Positions 16,748-26,149 are shown, counted from the stretch's first letter. The stretch is 64,000 nucleotides of DNA from Brenneria nigrifluens DSM 30175 = ATCC 13028 (GCF_005484965.1 NZ_CP034036.1:2542001-2606000), one strand, 5' to 3'. Numbers and translations: made by a program. Notes: generated from the sequence alone by a model not told the origin.

Positions 16748-18118
16748 ATGGAATTATCCTCACTGACCGCCGTTTCCCCGGTAGATGGCCGCTACGGCGA
16801 TAAAGTCAGCACGTTACGCGCTATTTTCAGCGAATTCGGTTTGCTGAAGTTCCGCGTGCAGGTTGAAGTGCGTTGGCTGCAAAAATTGGCGGCCTGTGCC
16901 GAAATCCGGGAAGTTCCTGCATTTGATGCCGACGCAAACGCTTTCCTCGACCGGATTGCGACGGAATTTGACGAACAGGACGCCGCGCGCATTAAAACCA
17001 TTGAGCGCACCACCAACCATGACGTTAAAGCCGTTGAGTATTTCCTGAAGGAAAAAGTCGCCGCCGTGCCGGCGCTGCACGCGGTCAATGAATTTATCCA
17101 CTTCGCCTGCACCTCGGAAGACATCAATAACCTGTCTCATGCGCTGATGCTGGACACCGCGCGCCGCGAAGTCATTCTGCCCCACTGGCGCAAAATCATT
17201 GATGCGTTGGCCGATCTGGCCCGGCAATATCGCGATATTCCGCTGCTGTCGCGCACCCACGGCCAACCGGCCACCCCTTCCACCATCGGTAAAGAGTTCG
17301 CCAACGTCACCTATCGTATGGAGCGGCAGTACCGTCAACTGCAACAGGTTGAGATTCTGGGTAAAATCAACGGCGCCGTGGGTAACTACAACGCGCATAT
17401 CGCCGCCTATCCCGACGTCGACTGGCACCGGTTCAGCGAAAGTTTCGTCACCTCTCTGGGGATCGTCTGGAACCCGTACACCACCCAGATCGAGCCCCAT
17501 GACTATATCGCCGAACTGTTTGACTGCGTTGCCCGCTTTAACACCATTTTGATCGACTTCGACCGCGATATCTGGGGTTACATCGCCCTGAACCACTTCA
17601 AGCAGAGAACCATCGCCGGTGAAATTGGCTCTTCCACCATGCCGCATAAGGTCAATCCTATCGATTTTGAGAATTCGGAAGGCAACCTGGGATTAGCCAA
17701 CGCCGTATTGGGACATTTGGCCGGTAAACTGCCGATCTCCCGCTGGCAGCGCGACCTGACCGACTCCACGGTACTGCGTAATCTGGGCGTGGGGATTGGC
17801 TATGCGCTGATCGCTTATCAGGCGACGCTTAAGGGCATCAGCAAACTGGAAGTCAACCGCGACCACCTGAGTGACGAACTGGATCACAACTGGGAAGTGC
17901 TGGCGGAACCGATTCAAACGGTGATGCGCCGCTACGGCATTGAAAAACCTTACGAAAAACTGAAAGAGCTGACGCGCGGCAAACGCGTTGACGTCGCCGG
18001 CATTCAGGTATTTATCGATGGACTGGATCTGCCCGAAGCCGAAAAAACCCGGCTGAAGGCCCTGACGCCGGCGAATTATATCGGCCGGGCGATTAAAATG
18101 GTCGACGATCTGAAATAA
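16748..18118 (+). CDS. purB: Adenylosuccinate lyase
   Basis: Cleaves SAICAR and adenylosuccinate in purine synthesis. 456 residues from ATG 16748 (MELSSLTAVSPVDGRYGDKV), with AGGAG 9 bp upstream. Fumarase/ASL superfamily signature GSSTMPHKVNPIDFEN near residue 297 carries the catalytic serine loop; RTHGQPATPST carries the conserved histidine. Sequence and length are almost E. coli-like. Downstream, a GC-rich hairpin (GGCGGGC, 5-base loop, GCCCGCC at 18133-18151) lacks a T-run and is only a weak terminator candidate. Confidence 0.98.
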   Translation: MELSSLTAVSPVDGRYGDKVSTLRAIFSEFGLLKFRVQVEVRWLQKLAACAEIREVPAFDADANAFLDRIATEFDEQDAARIKTIERTTNHDVKAVEYFLKEKVAAVPALHAVNEFIHFACTSEDINNLSHALMLDTARREVILPHWRKIIDALADLARQYRDIPLLSRTHGQPATPSTIGKEFANVTYRMERQYRQLQQVEILGKINGAVGNYNAHIAAYPDVDWHRFSESFVTSLGIVWNPYTTQIEPHDYIAELFDCVARFNTILIDFDRDIWGYIALNHFKQRTIAGEIGSSTMPHKVNPIDFENSEGNLGLANAVLGHLAGKLPISRWQRDLTDSTVLRNLGVGIGYALIAYQATLKGISKLEVNRDHLSDELDHNWEVLAEPIQTVMRRYGIEKPYEKLKELTRGKRVDVAGIQVFIDGLDLPEAEKTRLKALTPANYIGRAIKMVDDLK

Positions 18119-18187
18119 GCGCCGACGCCACCGGCGGGCCGCGCGCCCGCCTATCACCCCGCCGCCCTTCCTCTTTTCCGCCGATCC

Positions 18188-18221
18188 CGTTTATCCGCCG
18201 TTTATTATCTATGTGGATAAT
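18188..18221 (+). promoter_or_regulatory. PhoP box and promoter of phoPQ
   Basis: Two direct hexamers CGTTTA at 18188-18193 and 18199-18204, separated by 5 bp, match the PhoP box layout (GTTTA repeated with an 11-bp period). A -10-like GATAAT lies at 18216-18221, 11 bp after the box, the usual class II arrangement in which PhoP replaces a -35 contact. This predicts autoregulation of phoPQ. A second TATAAT at 18239-18244 could serve a constitutive promoter but lacks a clear -35. Confidence 0.7.
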
Positions 18222-18330
18222 TTGCTGGATTAAAATTGTATAATACAAATAATTCCGATTACGGATGACTATGATACGCAAACAGAGTTTGCCTATGGCC
18301 CGTTTTGCCAGTGTGACAGAGGAAACAGCG

Positions 18331-19023
18331 ATGCGCATTCTGGTTGTCGAAGATAATGCTTTATTACGCCATCACCTTACCGTGCAAATGAATGAAATGG
18401 GCCATCAGGTTGATGCCGCCGCAGATGCCAAAGAAGCCGATTATTTCCTGCGCGAACACGCCCCGGATATCGCGATTATCGACCTCGGGCTGCCGGACGA
18501 AGACGGGATGAGCGTTATCCGCCGCTGGCGTTCGCAGCAGGCCAAATTACCCATTCTGGTGCTGACGGCGCGCGAAGGGTGGCAGGACAAAGTGGCGGTG
18601 CTGGAAGCGGGCGCGGATGACTACGTCACCAAACCTTTCCATATGGAGGAGGTCGTCGCCCGTATGCAGGCCCTGATGCGCCGCAATAGCGGACTGGCGT
18701 CGCAGATTATCAGCATCCCGCCGTTTGAAATCGACCTGTCGCGCCGTGAAGTGATGATTAAAGGGGCGGCGATAAAGCTGACGGCATTTGAATATACCAT
18801 CATCGAAACCCTGATCCGCAACAGCGGCAAAGTGGTCAGCAAGGAGTCGCTGATGCTGCAGCTATACCCCGATGCGGAACTGCGCGAAAGCCATACCATA
18901 GATGTACTGATGGGGCGCCTGCGCAAAAAAATACAGAGCGCCGGTTCGCCGGATGTAATTACCACCGTGCGCGGCCAGGGGTATCGTTTCGACATCGCCA
19001 CCGCTCAGGCGCCGAATGAGTAA
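18331..19023 (+). CDS. phoP: Response regulator PhoP
   Basis: OmpR-family DNA-binding response regulator of the PhoPQ system controlling Mg2+ homeostasis, envelope remodelling and virulence functions. 230 residues from ATG 18331, with GAGG 8 bp upstream; the longer frame at 18265 is rejected because MRILVVEDNALLRHHL is the family start. Receiver domain with phospho-acceptor Asp51 (AIIDLGLPDEDG) and the VTKPF lysine; C-terminal winged helix with HTIDVLMGRLRKKI and TVRGQGYRFD. The tail is a few residues longer than E. coli PhoP. Its end overlaps phoQ by 8 bp. Confidence 0.97.
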   Translation: MRILVVEDNALLRHHLTVQMNEMGHQVDAAADAKEADYFLREHAPDIAIIDLGLPDEDGMSVIRRWRSQQAKLPILVLTAREGWQDKVAVLEAGADDYVTKPFHMEEVVARMQALMRRNSGLASQIISIPPFEIDLSRREVMIKGAAIKLTAFEYTIIETLIRNSGKVVSKESLMLQLYPDAELRESHTIDVLMGRLRKKIQSAGSPDVITTVRGQGYRFDIATAQAPNE

Positions 19024-20470
19024 CGGAAGAGCGCCTTTCTCACTGCGCGTCCGCTTTCTGTTAGCCACGGTCGCCATTGTTCTGGCGCTGTCCCTCTCTT
19101 ACGGCGTAGTGGCGATTATCGGCTACAGCGTCAACTTCGATAAAACCTCTTTCCGGCTGCTGCGCGGTGAAAGCAACCTGTTTTATAGTCTGGCGCAGTG
19201 GCGGGATAACCAGTTGACCATCGCCACGCCGCCGGATATCGATATTAATTTCCCCACGATGGTCTTAATTTACGACCAACAGGGGAAAATACTGTGGCGG
19301 GAAAAAAAAGTGCCCGAACTGGAAGCGCTGATCAACCCCGAGTGGCTGAAAAAAACCGCCTACCATGAACTGGATACCGATACCGATACCAGCAGCGCCG
19401 TGCTGAAAGGAAATACGCTGGTGCTGAATAGCCTCAAAGCGCTTAACGGCATCCACGCCAATACGCTGACGCACTCAATCGCCGTGAATGTCTACCCGCA
19501 CACCGAGCACCTTCCGCCATTGACCATCGTGGTGGTGGACCGCATCCCGCAGGAGCTACAGCAGGAAGATATCGTCTGGGAATGGTTCAGCTACGTGGTT
19601 ATCGCCAATCTTATTCTGGTGCTTCCCTTGCTGTGGCTGGCCGCGCACTGGAGCCTGCGGCCGATCAAAAGCCTGGTCAGGCAGATTGCCGAACTGGAAA
19701 AGGGCACCCGCGAACAGCTGGATGAAAACCCGCCGCGCGAACTGTTCAGCCTGGTGAGAAACCTGAACATTTTATTGAACAACGAGCGCCAGCGTTATCA
19801 CAAATACCGTACCACCCTGACCGACCTTACCCACAGCCTGAAAACGCCGCTGGCGGTGTTGCAGACCACGCTGCGGGCGTTACGCACCGGCAAGGAGATC
19901 AATATCGATCAGGCGGAACCCATTATGCTGGCGCAGATAAGCCGCATCTCGCAGCAGATTGGTTATTACCTGCACCGGGCCAGCGTGCGTTCCGAACACC
20001 ATATATTGACGCGCGAAGTGCATTCCGTGCCCGCCCTGTTGGACGGGCTGTGCTCGGCGCTGAATAAAGTTTACCAGCGCAAAGGGGTGGAGCTGACGCT
20101 CGACATTTCGCCGGAGCTCACCTTTATCGGCGAAAAGAACGACTTTATGGAAGTATTGGGCAACGTGCTGGATAACGCCTGCAAATACTGTCTGGAATTT
20201 GTGGAGATCAGCGCCCAGCATTCCGATCACAAACTGCATTTGATTATCGATGACGACGGGCCCGGCATCCCGGCAAGCATACGGGCGCTTATTTTCCAGC
20301 GCGGACAGCGCGCCGACAGATTGCGTCCCGGCCAGGGGATCGGCCTGTCGGTGGCGGCGGAAATTATCGAGCAGTATCAGGGCGAGATCATCATCAGCGA
20401 CAGTAAGTTGGGAGGCGCCCGGGTAGAGGCGATATTTTCCCGCCAGAACCCCGGCCCGCATGAGGCATGA
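19016..20470 (+). CDS. phoQ: Sensor histidine kinase PhoQ
   Basis: Inner-membrane sensor kinase for PhoP; 484 residues. Two membrane helices (about 14-37 and 193-213) frame a periplasmic PDC-like sensor domain, followed by HAMP, the H-box with phospho-acceptor His273 (LTDLTHSLKTPLAV), and the ATPase domain with GNVLDNACKYC and DDDGPGI. The E. coli acidic patch (EDDDDAE, directly before THSVAVNVYP) is replaced here by a neutral sequence, LNGIHANTL at residues 143-151 before THSIAVNVYP. No acidic residue remains there, so the divalent-cation/peptide response may differ. The upstream HELDTDTDTSS stretch aligns with a different E. coli segment. Confidence 0.97.
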   Translation: MSNGRAPFSLRVRFLLATVAIVLALSLSYGVVAIIGYSVNFDKTSFRLLRGESNLFYSLAQWRDNQLTIATPPDIDINFPTMVLIYDQQGKILWREKKVPELEALINPEWLKKTAYHELDTDTDTSSAVLKGNTLVLNSLKALNGIHANTLTHSIAVNVYPHTEHLPPLTIVVVDRIPQELQQEDIVWEWFSYVVIANLILVLPLLWLAAHWSLRPIKSLVRQIAELEKGTREQLDENPPRELFSLVRNLNILLNNERQRYHKYRTTLTDLTHSLKTPLAVLQTTLRALRTGKEINIDQAEPIMLAQISRISQQIGYYLHRASVRSEHHILTREVHSVPALLDGLCSALNKVYQRKGVELTLDISPELTFIGEKNDFMEVLGNVLDNACKYCLEFVEISAQHSDHKLHLIIDDDGPGIPASIRALIFQRGQRADRLRPGQGIGLSVAAEIIEQYQGEIIISDSKLGGARVEAIFSRQNPGPHEA

Positions 20471-20537
20471 AAGTCGGTACAGCCAACGGCGCTTCCGCTA
20501 TAATTGTTGCAGCCCCCCGTTTTCTGGAAAACATGGT

Positions 20538-21659
20538 ATGGACTATCAACTCAATCTCGACTGGCCGGATTTTCTGGCCCGCTACTGGCAAAAGCAGCCG
20601 GTTATCATCAAACGCGGCTTTAATCGCTTTATCGATCCCATCTCACCGGACGAGTTGGCCGGTCTGGCATTAGAAAATGAGGTCGACAGCCGTCTGGTCA
20701 GCCACAATGACGGCCGCTGGCAGGTTAGCCACGGGCCGTTCGACAGCTTCGATCACCTGGGCGAGAACAACTGGTCGCTGCTGGTTCAGGCCGTCGACCA
20801 CTGGCATGAACCCTCTCTGGCGCTGATGCGCCCGTTCCGCCAACTGCCGGACTGGCGCCTGGACGACCTGATGATCTCATTTTCCGTTCCCGGCGGCGGA
20901 GTCGGTCCGCACCTGGATCAGTACGACGTTTTCATCATTCAGGGAACCGGCCGCCGCCGCTGGCGCGTGGGGGAAAAGGTGCCGATGAAACAGCACTGCC
21001 CTCACCCCGACCTGCTTCAGGTCGAACCGTTTGACGCCATCATCGATGAAGAGATGGAGCCGGGCGATATTCTGTATATTCCGCCCGGTTTCCCGCACGA
21101 CGGTTATTCCCTGGAAAACTCGCTCAACTACTCGGTGGGCTTCCGCGCGCCGAACGCCCGCGAGTTATTGAGCAGCTTCGCCGATTATGTGTTATCCCGC
21201 GAACTCGGCAGCCACCGCTATAGCGATCCCGATATTCCCGCGCGCCAACATCCGGCCGCCGTGCTGCCGCAGGAGCTGGACCATTTGCAGCATATGATGC
21301 TGGAGCTGGCGCAGCAGCCGGAGCATTTCCAGAACTGGTTTGGCGAATTTATTACGCAATCGCGCCATGAGCTCGATCTGGCGCCGCCGGAACCGCCCTA
21401 TCAGGCCGGCGAAGTCTATGACTTTCTGCAACAGGGAGAGCAACTGCACCGTTTAGGCGGCCTGCGCGTGCTGCTTATCGGCGAAAACTGCTTTGTAAAC
21501 GGTGAGCTAATCGACAGCCCGCATAAGCCGGCGCTGTCGGCGCTGGCCGAGCATCGCGTGGTCGATGCCGCCATGCTGTCGGAAGCGCTGGACGATCCGG
21601 CGTTTCTGGCGCTGCTGACCATATTGATTAACAGCGGCTATTGGTATTTTGCCGATTAG
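20538..21659 (+). CDS. roxA: 50S ribosomal protein uL16 arginine hydroxylase RoxA (YcfD)
   Basis: Fe(II)/2-oxoglutarate-dependent JmjC-type oxygenase that hydroxylates an arginine of ribosomal protein L16. 373 residues from ATG 20538 (MDYQLNLDWPDFLARYWQ); the longer frame from 20460 is not conserved. The metal triad appears as HLDQYDVF (HxD) and PGFPHDGY (distal His), with FIIQGTGRRRWRVGE nearby for 2-oxoglutarate binding. C-terminal winged-helix-like domain from about residue 280. Follows phoQ by 67 bp, as in E. coli. Confidence 0.96.
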   Translation: MDYQLNLDWPDFLARYWQKQPVIIKRGFNRFIDPISPDELAGLALENEVDSRLVSHNDGRWQVSHGPFDSFDHLGENNWSLLVQAVDHWHEPSLALMRPFRQLPDWRLDDLMISFSVPGGGVGPHLDQYDVFIIQGTGRRRWRVGEKVPMKQHCPHPDLLQVEPFDAIIDEEMEPGDILYIPPGFPHDGYSLENSLNYSVGFRAPNARELLSSFADYVLSRELGSHRYSDPDIPARQHPAAVLPQELDHLQHMMLELAQQPEHFQNWFGEFITQSRHELDLAPPEPPYQAGEVYDFLQQGEQLHRLGGLRVLLIGENCFVNGELIDSPHKPALSALAEHRVVDAAMLSEALDDPAFLALLTILINSGYWYFAD

Positions 21660-21698
21660 GCCGCGCTGAACGAATGCGTCTTACCCCGCCGCAGCCCT

Positions 21699-21718
21699 CT
21701 CCTTCCCCGGGGAGGGAG
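21699..21718. repeat. Short perfect palindrome between convergent roxA and pepT
   Basis: CTCCTTCCCC directly followed by GGGGAGGGAG: a 20-bp palindrome (one G-T pairing) in the 75-bp gap between the convergent ends of roxA and pepT. It may form a bidirectional RNA hairpin; a TTTTT run follows at 21732-21736, some distance away. Related C-rich palindromes appear at about 8335-8357 and at 35646-35659, suggesting a small dispersed repeat family. Confidence 0.5.
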
Positions 21719-21734
21719 GCTTTCCCGGCGGTTT

Positions 21735-22967
21735 TTAGCCTTTGGCGCGTAATGCGGTGAGTTCGACGATACGCATAATCACCGCCACCGACTGCTCCAT
21801 GCCTTCCAGCGTGACGAATTCGTGTTTGCCGTGATAGTTGTAGCCGCCGGTAAACAGATTGGGACAAGGCAGCCCGAGGAACGACAGATGAGCGCCGTCG
21901 GTGCCGCCGCGGATGGGCTTAAGCAACGGTTCGATATCGCAATCGCGCATAGCCTGCTGCGCCAGCGCGATAATATGCGGATGCTGCTCAACCTGCTCGC
22001 GCATATTGTAGTAGCTGTCGGTGATCGTCACCTCGATATAGCAGTCGGGATGCAGACCTTTTCCCACTTTCTCCGCAATATCCAGCATCTTTTTCTTGCG
22101 CTGTTCAAACCCGTTACGATCAAAGTCACGCACGATATAGTGCATTTCCGCCCGCTCGACCACGCCTTTGATACTGTGCAGATGATAAAAACCCTGATAG
22201 CCGTCGGTGCTTTCCGGCGTCTCATCGGCGGGCACCTCCTGATGATAGCGCGAGGCCAGATTAAGCGCGTTGACCATCACCCCTTTGGCGCTGCCGGGGT
22301 GGACGTTATTGCCGACGATTTTCACCGTCACCGAGGCGGCGTTGAAGTTTTCATACTCAAGCTCCCCCACGCCGCCGCCGTCGACGGTATACGCCCATTG
22401 CGCATTGAATGCCTGCACGTCAAAGAATTGCGCGCCTTTGCCGACCTCTTCATCCGGCGTAAACGCAATGCGGATCTCTCCGTGCGGCACCTGGCGTTTT
22501 CGCAAACGCACCAGCGCGGTGATGATTTCCGCGATGCCGGCCTTGTCATCCGCGCCGAGCAGCGTTTTGCCGTCGGTGGTGATCAGCGTATGCCCCAGCA
22601 GCTGATGCAGTACCGGAAACATCACCGGCGAAAGCACTTCGTCGCCGATGCCCAGCGCGATATCGCCGCCGCGATAGTTTTCCACAATCTGCGGATTAAC
22701 GTGCTTCCCGGAATAGTCGGGAGAGGTATCCAGATGGGAAATAAAACCGATGGTCGGCACCGACCAGGCAACGTTGGCGGGCAGCGTGGCCATAACGCAG
22801 CCATGCTGGCTTAGCGTGACCTGCTCAAACCCCAGTTCGAGCAGTTCCTGTTGTAATGCGCGGGCAAGCTTCAACTGACCTTCGGTACTTGGCACCTGCC
22901 GGACACTCGCTTTTGATTGCGTATCAAAAGAAACGTAATTTAAAAATCGATCGAGTAATTTATCCAT
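21735..22967 (-). CDS. pepT: Peptidase T (tripeptidase)
   Basis: Cytoplasmic M20-family zinc aminotripeptidase. 410 residues from ATG 22967 (MDKLLDRFLNYVSFDTQSKA); the open frame reaches 22997 but the extra residues are not conserved. Metal sites: FISHLDTSPDYSG (His/Asp), LLGADDKAG (bridging Asp), FTPDEEVGKG (Glu pair), YTVDGGGVGELE and the C-terminal YNYHGKHEFV (His). AGAGGC lies upstream. Convergent with roxA and divergent from potA. In E. coli pepT is FNR-activated; see the neighbouring intergenic entry. Confidence 0.97.
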   Translation of the reverse strand: MDKLLDRFLNYVSFDTQSKASVRQVPSTEGQLKLARALQQELLELGFEQVTLSQHGCVMATLPANVAWSVPTIGFISHLDTSPDYSGKHVNPQIVENYRGGDIALGIGDEVLSPVMFPVLHQLLGHTLITTDGKTLLGADDKAGIAEIITALVRLRKRQVPHGEIRIAFTPDEEVGKGAQFFDVQAFNAQWAYTVDGGGVGELEYENFNAASVTVKIVGNNVHPGSAKGVMVNALNLASRYHQEVPADETPESTDGYQGFYHLHSIKGVVERAEMHYIVRDFDRNGFEQRKKKMLDIAEKVGKGLHPDCYIEVTITDSYYNMREQVEQHPHIIALAQQAMRDCDIEPLLKPIRGGTDGAHLSFLGLPCPNLFTGGYNYHGKHEFVTLEGMEQSVAVIMRIVELTALRAKG

Positions 22968-23376
22968 CACTATTGCCTCTTGAACCCTGCGTTTCATTAT
23001 GGAGACGGCACCTAAGGCAAATATTGCGTCAGGTCAGTTTTTACCGTGTTAACACGCGCAAGGAAAACCTTGATGTTTATCCGCCGCGACGCTCAAATAA
23101 CGGCACAAACCCGGCGGCACACCGCCTGTAACTTACAAAATTCACTCAATAAAACAACAAGCATTCAACATAATGATCCGGCGTATTATCCGTTCGGCAC
23201 GGGATTTGTGGTGATTATCGCTAAGTCTCGCGGCACAAGTTGGCGTTCGGCGCGCTTTCCCGTAGAATGCCGACCCTTAACTGAGCTCGTAGGCTGAAAG
23301 GTGATAACCCTTGACATAGACCGCGCCGGATCCCCGCGTGGATGCGTCATACCAGGAAATAGAGCAATAACCCTAA
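22968..23376. other. Divergent pepT/potA control region
   Basis: 409 bp without a gene. On the plus strand TTGATGTTTATC at 23070-23081 resembles one and a half arms of an FNR/CRP-type site and lies about 105 bp upstream of pepT, consistent with anaerobic control known in enterics; the match is imperfect. TTGACA at about 23311 is a possible -35 for potA, but no convincing -10 follows at normal spacing. No conserved RNA was recognised. Confidence 0.3.
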
Positions 23377-24492
23377 ATGAAAGATAATCGTCCCGCTACT
23401 CCGGTCGTTGAACTGCTCGACGTCCATAAAAGTTTTGATGGCAAAGAGATCATTTCCCACTTTAATCTCACCATTAATAATGGTGAGTTTCTCACCATAC
23501 TCGGCCCTTCCGGCTGTGGGAAAACCACGGTGCTGCGCCTGATCGCCGGTCTGGAAAACGTGGACGGCGGCAATGTCATCCTGGATAACGAGGATATTAC
23601 CCACCAGCCTGCCGAGCATCGGCATATCAATACCGTATTCCAGAGCTACGCGCTATTCCCCCACCTCAGCGTTTTTGACAATGTCGCTTTCGGATTACGG
23701 ATGCAGAAAACCCCCGAGGCGCAAATTGCCCCGCGCGTGCTGGAAGCGCTGAAAATGGTGCAGTTGGACGAACTGGCGCCGCGCCGGCCGCACCAGTTGT
23801 CCGGCGGACAGCAGCAGCGCGTGGCGATCGCCAGAGCCGTGGTGAACAAGCCCAAGGTTCTGTTGCTGGACGAGTCGCTTTCGGCGCTGGACTACAAACT
23901 GCGCAAGCAGATGCAAAACGAGCTAAAGGCGCTGCAACGTACGCTGGGCATCACCTTTATTTTCGTCACCCACGATCAGGAAGAAGCCCTGACGATGTCC
24001 GACCGTATCGTGGTGATGCGCGACGGACGCATCGAACAGGACGGCACGCCGCGTGAAATCTACGAAGAGCCGCGTAACCTGTTCGTGGCCAGTTTTATCG
24101 GTGAAATCAATATATTCGACGCGACCGTGATCGAACAGATTGACGACCAGCGCGTGCGCGCCCGGGTTGAAGGCTGCGAGTGCGTCATCGCCGTCGGTTT
24201 CCCGGTGCATGCCGGGCAGCACCTCAACGTGCTGTTGCGCCCGGAAGATCTGCGGGTAAAAGAGATCGACGAAGGGGCGCAGGCGGACGGCATCATCGGC
24301 TATGTGCGCGAACGCAACTATAAGGGCATGACGCTGGAGTCCAGTATCGAGCTGGAAAGCGGAAAAATGGTGATGGTCAGCGAATTCTTTAACGAGGACG
24401 ATCCCGACGTGGACCACTCGCTGGATCAGAAAGTGGCGGTCACCTGGGTAGAGAGCTGGGAGGTCGTTCTGCACGATGAAGAAGCCGCGTAA
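23377..24492 (+). CDS. potA: Spermidine/putrescine ABC transporter ATPase PotA
   Basis: ATP-binding subunit of the spermidine-preferential importer PotABCD. 371 residues: Walker A GPSGCGKTT near residue 45, Q-loop, signature LSGGQQQRVAIARA, Walker B LLLDESLSALD (with Ser where other family members often have Pro), H-loop THDQEEA; the C-terminal TOBE-like domain from about 245 has LRPEDLRV and ERNYKGMTLES. The N-terminus is shorter than E. coli (378). Overlaps potB by 17 bp. Confidence 0.97.
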   Translation: MKDNRPATPVVELLDVHKSFDGKEIISHFNLTINNGEFLTILGPSGCGKTTVLRLIAGLENVDGGNVILDNEDITHQPAEHRHINTVFQSYALFPHLSVFDNVAFGLRMQKTPEAQIAPRVLEALKMVQLDELAPRRPHQLSGGQQQRVAIARAVVNKPKVLLLDESLSALDYKLRKQMQNELKALQRTLGITFIFVTHDQEEALTMSDRIVVMRDGRIEQDGTPREIYEEPRNLFVASFIGEINIFDATVIEQIDDQRVRARVEGCECVIAVGFPVHAGQHLNVLLRPEDLRVKEIDEGAQADGIIGYVRERNYKGMTLESSIELESGKMVMVSEFFNEDDPDVDHSLDQKVAVTWVESWEVVLHDEEAA

Positions 24493-25336
24493 ACGCTTTC
24501 AGAACACCATTATCACCATTATCGTCGCCTGGCTGGTGCTGTTCGTATTCATGCCCAATCTGATGATTATCGGCACCAGTTTTTTAACCCGTGACGATGC
24601 GAACTTTATCAGTCTGGCGTTTACCCTGGATAACTACGCGCGGCTGGCCGATCCGCTGTACGCCTCGGTGCTTCTGCATTCGCTGAATATGGCGGCCATT
24701 GCGACGCTGTGCTGCCTGCTGCTGGGTTATCCTTTCGCCTTTATTCTGGCGCACCTGCCGCAAAAGGTGCGCCCGCTGCTGATGTTTTTACTGATTGTCC
24801 CCTTCTGGACCAACTCGCTGATCCGTATTTACGGATTGAAGCTGTTTTTGAGCACCCGCGGCTACCTGAACGAGTTTTTACTGTGGATCGGCCTTATCGA
24901 GTCGCCCTTACGCATCATGTACACCTCGCAGGCGGTGATTCTCGGTCTTATCTACATACTGCTGCCGTTTATGGTCCTGCCGCTCTACTCCAGCATTGAA
25001 AAGCTGGATAAATCCTATCTGGAGGCCGCCCGCGATTTAGGCGCCGGCAAATGGCAGCGCTTTGTAAAAATCATTATTCCGCTCACCATGCCCGGCATTA
25101 TCGCCGGCTGCCTGCTGGTGCTGCTGCCGGCGATGGGGCTGTTTTTCGTGGCGGATTTGATGGGCGGCGCCAAAAACCTGCTTATCGGCAACGTGATTAA
25201 AAGCCAATTCCTGAATATCCGCGACTGGCCGTTCGGCGCCGCCACCAGCATCTGCCTGACCTTGATCATGGGGCTGCTGCTGTTGGTTTACTATCGCACC
25301 GCCCGCATGCTGAACAAAAAGGGGGAGTTGGAATGA
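24476..25336 (+). CDS. potB: Spermidine/putrescine ABC transporter permease PotB
   Basis: Integral membrane permease of the polyamine importer. 286 residues with about six hydrophobic spans; the EAA loop is LEAARDLGAGKWQRFVKI, and the MGGAKNLLIGNVIKSQF block is PotB-typical. The start inside potA gives a basic N-terminus (MKKPRKRFQNTIITII) slightly longer than the annotated E. coli protein. Ends in an ATGA overlap with potC, so translation of the two permeases is coupled. Confidence 0.96.
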   Translation: MKKPRKRFQNTIITIIVAWLVLFVFMPNLMIIGTSFLTRDDANFISLAFTLDNYARLADPLYASVLLHSLNMAAIATLCCLLLGYPFAFILAHLPQKVRPLLMFLLIVPFWTNSLIRIYGLKLFLSTRGYLNEFLLWIGLIESPLRIMYTSQAVILGLIYILLPFMVLPLYSSIEKLDKSYLEAARDLGAGKWQRFVKIIIPLTMPGIIAGCLLVLLPAMGLFFVADLMGGAKNLLIGNVIKSQFLNIRDWPFGAATSICLTLIMGLLLLVYYRTARMLNKKGELE

Positions 25337-26109
25337 TAGGCCGTCTGTTGCGCGGCGGATTTATGTCCGTTATTTACGCCTATTTGTATATCCCCATCAT
25401 CATCCTGATTGTGAACTCGTTTAATCAGGCGCGTTTCGGCATCAACTGGCAGGGGTTTACCCTCGACTGGTATCGGCTGCTGCTGAATAACGACAGCCTG
25501 TTGCAGGCCGCACGGCATTCGCTGACCATGGCGGTATTTTCCGCCACCTTCGCCACGCTGATCGGCTCGCTGACCGCCGTGGCGCTCTATCGCTATCGCT
25601 TTCGCGGTAAGCCTTTCGTCAGCGGCATGCTGTTCGTGGTGATGATGTCGCCGGATATCGTGATGGCCATCTCCCTGCTGGTGCTGTTTATGCTGCTGGG
25701 GATATCGCTGGGATTCTGGTCGCTGCTGTTTTCCCACGTTACCTTTTGCCTGCCCTTTGTGGTGGTCACCGTCTATTCGCGTCTGAAAGGGTTTGATGTA
25801 AAAATGCTGGAAGCCGCCCGCGATCTGGGCGCCGGCGAGGCGACCATTCTGCGCAAAATTATTCTGCCGCTGGCGATGCCCGCGGTGGCGGCCGGCTGGC
25901 TGCTAAGCTTTACCCTGTCGATGGACGATGTGGTGGTCTCCTCTTTCGTCACCGGGCCGGCCTATGAAATCCTGCCGCTGAAAATTTACTCGATGGTCAA
26001 AGTGGGCGTATCGCCGGAAGTGAATGCGCTGGCGACGATTCTGCTGATGCTGTCGTTATTGCTGGTGCTCGGCAGCCAGTGGGTGCTGCGCGATCGCAGC
26101 GGTAAATAA
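25333..26109 (+). CDS. potC: Spermidine/putrescine ABC transporter permease PotC
   Basis: Second permease of PotABCD, 258 residues. The N-terminus MIGRLLRGGFMSVIYAYLYIP is nearly the E. coli sequence; the EAA loop is LEAARDLGAGEATILRKI; the C-terminal half has LSMDDVVVSSFVTGP and LPLKIYSMVKVGVSPE. ATGA overlap with potB upstream; 40 bp before potD. The length is about six residues shorter than in E. coli at the C-terminus. Confidence 0.97.
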   Translation: MIGRLLRGGFMSVIYAYLYIPIIILIVNSFNQARFGINWQGFTLDWYRLLLNNDSLLQAARHSLTMAVFSATFATLIGSLTAVALYRYRFRGKPFVSGMLFVVMMSPDIVMAISLLVLFMLLGISLGFWSLLFSHVTFCLPFVVVTVYSRLKGFDVKMLEAARDLGAGEATILRKIILPLAMPAVAAGWLLSFTLSMDDVVVSSFVTGPAYEILPLKIYSMVKVGVSPEVNALATILLMLSLLLVLGSQWVLRDRSGK

Positions 26110-26149
26110 TAACGGGTATAACCTTTGGGACTATAAGGAGATCGACGCA

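Noticed and set aside
21822..22814. 330-codon plus-strand open frame
   Set aside because: Antisense to pepT, whose metal-binding motifs are all present; shadow frame.
22968..23376. Riboswitch or small RNA upstream of potA
   Set aside because: No conserved aptamer or terminator structure could be recognised; a structure search would be needed.
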